NCBI RefSeq assembly: GCF_030463565.1
Contig: NC_134676.1
Coordinates: 24,160,728 to 24,224,727, forward strand
Reading direction: 5' to 3'
Source: Pelecanus crispus
Lineage: Eukaryota; Chordata; Aves; Pelecaniformes; Pelecanidae
DNA length: 64,000 nt
This document shows positions 62,301 through 64,000 of the stretch, piece by piece (the first letter of the stretch is position 1; the number at the start of each line of letters is the position of its first letter). Position numbers and translations under genes: made by a program. Below the pieces are notes generated by a model. That model was not told where the DNA came from. It made no database searches and saw only the letters and a program-made list of their open reading frames with translations.

Positions 62301-64000
62301 GCCAACAGCAGAGGGACCCAAGCTTCCTCTGTCTGCTCTGCAGGGGAAGGATCTTAATGCCTGTGAGCGGGATACTTGCATCTGGGGGGGTGTGTGCACG
62401 CACGCCCACGTTCGTGTTCATGGGGGATTTGTGGGTTTCTGGTATATTGATAGGGTATGATAATAACTACTTAAGTCTAGGAATTGCCAATATTAATAAT
62501 GGTTCTTGTTATTGTTGCTATAGCTAAGATGAAGAAGTATTTCTGTTACAAATGCCCTTTTGTGTATATCTTGTTACATGTTTGCATTGTTTGCTAATGT
62601 CTGAAGCTTGTAATAATTTTCTGAAAGATCTCAGATAGAAATACTACTTGTGGCTCCTCCAGTTTTATTTCATTTCTCTTCACAATCATTTTACATGGAG
62701 GAGGACTATGTAGCCAGCTTCAAAACTGCAGTATCCTCTTGGAAATGATCCTGATCCATCAGAAAAAATATTATTGGCCTTTTTGCTTCATTTTGTAACT
62801 TCACACATAACCAGTTCTTTTGTATCTTTTTTAAAACATGGAAGTTTTGTTTTACAAAGGTGACTAATGGTCAGTTTCCATTAAGTGAGTTTGCTTTCAT
62901 GCTCCCAGTGTTAATCTGAACTCAGGGTAAACAGGTGGGTGAGATACTGCATTGTTTATCCACACTGTCAGGTGCTGTTATCTTGCCCTGCAGCCTTGAG
63001 TTTTCAAGTACATGCTGACATTCTCTAGCAACTGACAGTCTTGTAGTGAAGGCACTAGGCTTCCAAGGTTTAACTTCTGACCTTAGTTTACTTAATCTAT
63101 GCTTGTCTCTTTTTCATGTGTACATCGGTTTATAATTATTCTTCTTGCACTGGCATGTTTGTATTTAAACTGTAAATCCTTCAGGTGTCTTGTCATGCAT
63201 TTATGTACTTGGATTTCAGTCACACTTTCGGTGATGATACTCGTAACAAGAATTATCCTCAGATTGCTTATGGACTCCTCAACTGGCTGTTGGAGGGCTA
63301 AAAGCATTATTTATTGTTGGTACCAAAGTAAAGCAGGAAGAGAAGGAAGTGAAGTGAAATCACAGCTGGAGGAGGCAAGCAGCAGCTACAAGGTCTCAGT
63401 TGTGACTTTGTTAGGAAATACAAGGCCCTGGAGAAGTTGCTTAAAGTAAGGGAAGAGGAAACACAGGGAAAGGGGCAGTCCTAATCCCATACCCTGAGAT
63501 CCGTACCGAAAGATGGTGGTTTTAATATGAACTAATACTCAGTTGCAGTGACTGACTAGCTGTGAGTCCCCAGAATTAAGATTGAGGGATGCAATAGTGG
63601 GAGAGCATTTTGACTCTGTGCAGCACATACTGCATCCGCACCAGCTTTCTCATTCACTTCCTCAAGTGACTGTAAGAGAAATGATGATCAAATATTAAAA
63701 TAAACCTTTCCAGCTTGGGAGAGGTGGAAACTCTGATTTCAGTGTTCAAAACCACTTCTGCTCTGGATAAGTTCTCAAAATAACATGACAATTTTTAAGT
63801 TCTATACTTAACCAGTTGAACTTACTTTTAAAGCACAATAAACTTGGGGATAAAGAAGACTGAGATGCTTCGGTGTTAACATGCGGTTATGGAGTTTACA
63901 GTCCCTGGCCTGATACATTTATGATTTACTTTTTCTGAAATAGTAGTATTGCACTGATGGTGCTCTATCATTAATGGTTTAAGAGCCATTGAGCAGCAAG
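59330..64000 (+). other. RNF180: RNF180 intron 4 (5' part)
   Basis: From the donor GTAGGT to the window edge. No acceptor-flanked exon encoding the RING (C3HC4) or the membrane anchor was found, so the intron continues beyond 64 kb. A small CpG-richer patch lies at about 62230-62410. No clear mobile element seen. Confidence 0.75.
59464..59469 (+). promoter_or_regulatory. RNF180: Candidate intronic polyadenylation signal
   Basis: A canonical AATAAA 135 bp past the exon 4 donor, followed by T/G-rich sequence (ACATGTAGTTTTTCTAA near 59490). If the donor is skipped, the frame reads three more codons (V-G-V) and stops at 59339-59341. This would give a 386-residue protein without RING or membrane anchor. 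Usage is not shown by the sequence. Confidence 0.35.

Noticed and set aside
1..64000. CRISPR arrays, bacterial operons, tRNA or rRNA genes
   Set aside because: No regularly spaced repeats, Shine-Dalgarno-led gene strings or cloverleaf/rRNA signatures were seen. The sequence is vertebrate nuclear DNA.

Overview
The window looks like a piece of a bird chromosome. The interspersed repeats are mostly CR1 LINEs, truncated at the 5' end and ending in short ATTCTATG-type tails. There are also compact solo LTRs of avian type, the base composition is AT-rich, and the only intact gene has a vertebrate exon-intron structure. I recognise that gene as RNF180 (RING finger protein 180, also called Rines), read on the + strand. 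In mammals RNF180 lies between HTR1A and RGS7BP, in a segment that corresponds to the avian Z chromosome. Z linkage here is therefore an inference from synteny and is not visible in the window.

Layout. From 1 to about 46.8 kb I see no functional protein gene. This stretch is intergenic DNA carrying mobile elements: a degraded hAT-like DNA transposon (1.15-1.43 kb); very old CR1 relics (5.2 and 42.1 kb); younger CR1 copies (9.6, 16.2-17.1, 19.1-20.5 and 32.3-33.75 kb), one of them a clean CR1-in-CR1 nesting; a 1.05-kb solo LTR (20.5-21.6 kb); and three pieces of a second LTR family (31.5, 35.7 and 44.2 kb). Between 35.7 and 38 kb there is a GC-rich island with a dead copy of a TOPORS-like RING E3 ligase on the - strand. 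It carries two in-frame stops, a damaged zinc ligand set and a later frameshift, but it keeps what looks like an intron.

From about 46.85 to 47.9 kb a strong CpG island marks the RNF180 promoter and a non-coding first exon. Three coding exons follow at 52335-52436, 54717-54812 and 58379-59329. All end in phase 0 with good splice sites and together encode residues 1-383: the N-terminal DUSP12-like cysteine-rich domain, the middle region and the basic segment that precedes the RING. The RING and transmembrane exons are not seen and should lie beyond 64 kb. The last 4.7 kb is intron.

Most interesting points: the TOPORS-like pseudogene with retained intron; a possible intronic polyadenylation product of RNF180 that would lack RING and membrane anchor; a cluster of perfect hairpins just downstream of the predicted start site in the 20.5-kb LTR; a duplicated 210-bp block at 18.3 and 18.9 kb; and oppositely oriented sister LTRs flanking 8 kb. 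I found no convincing entirely new system, no CRISPR, no tRNA or rRNA, and no bacterial-type operon.
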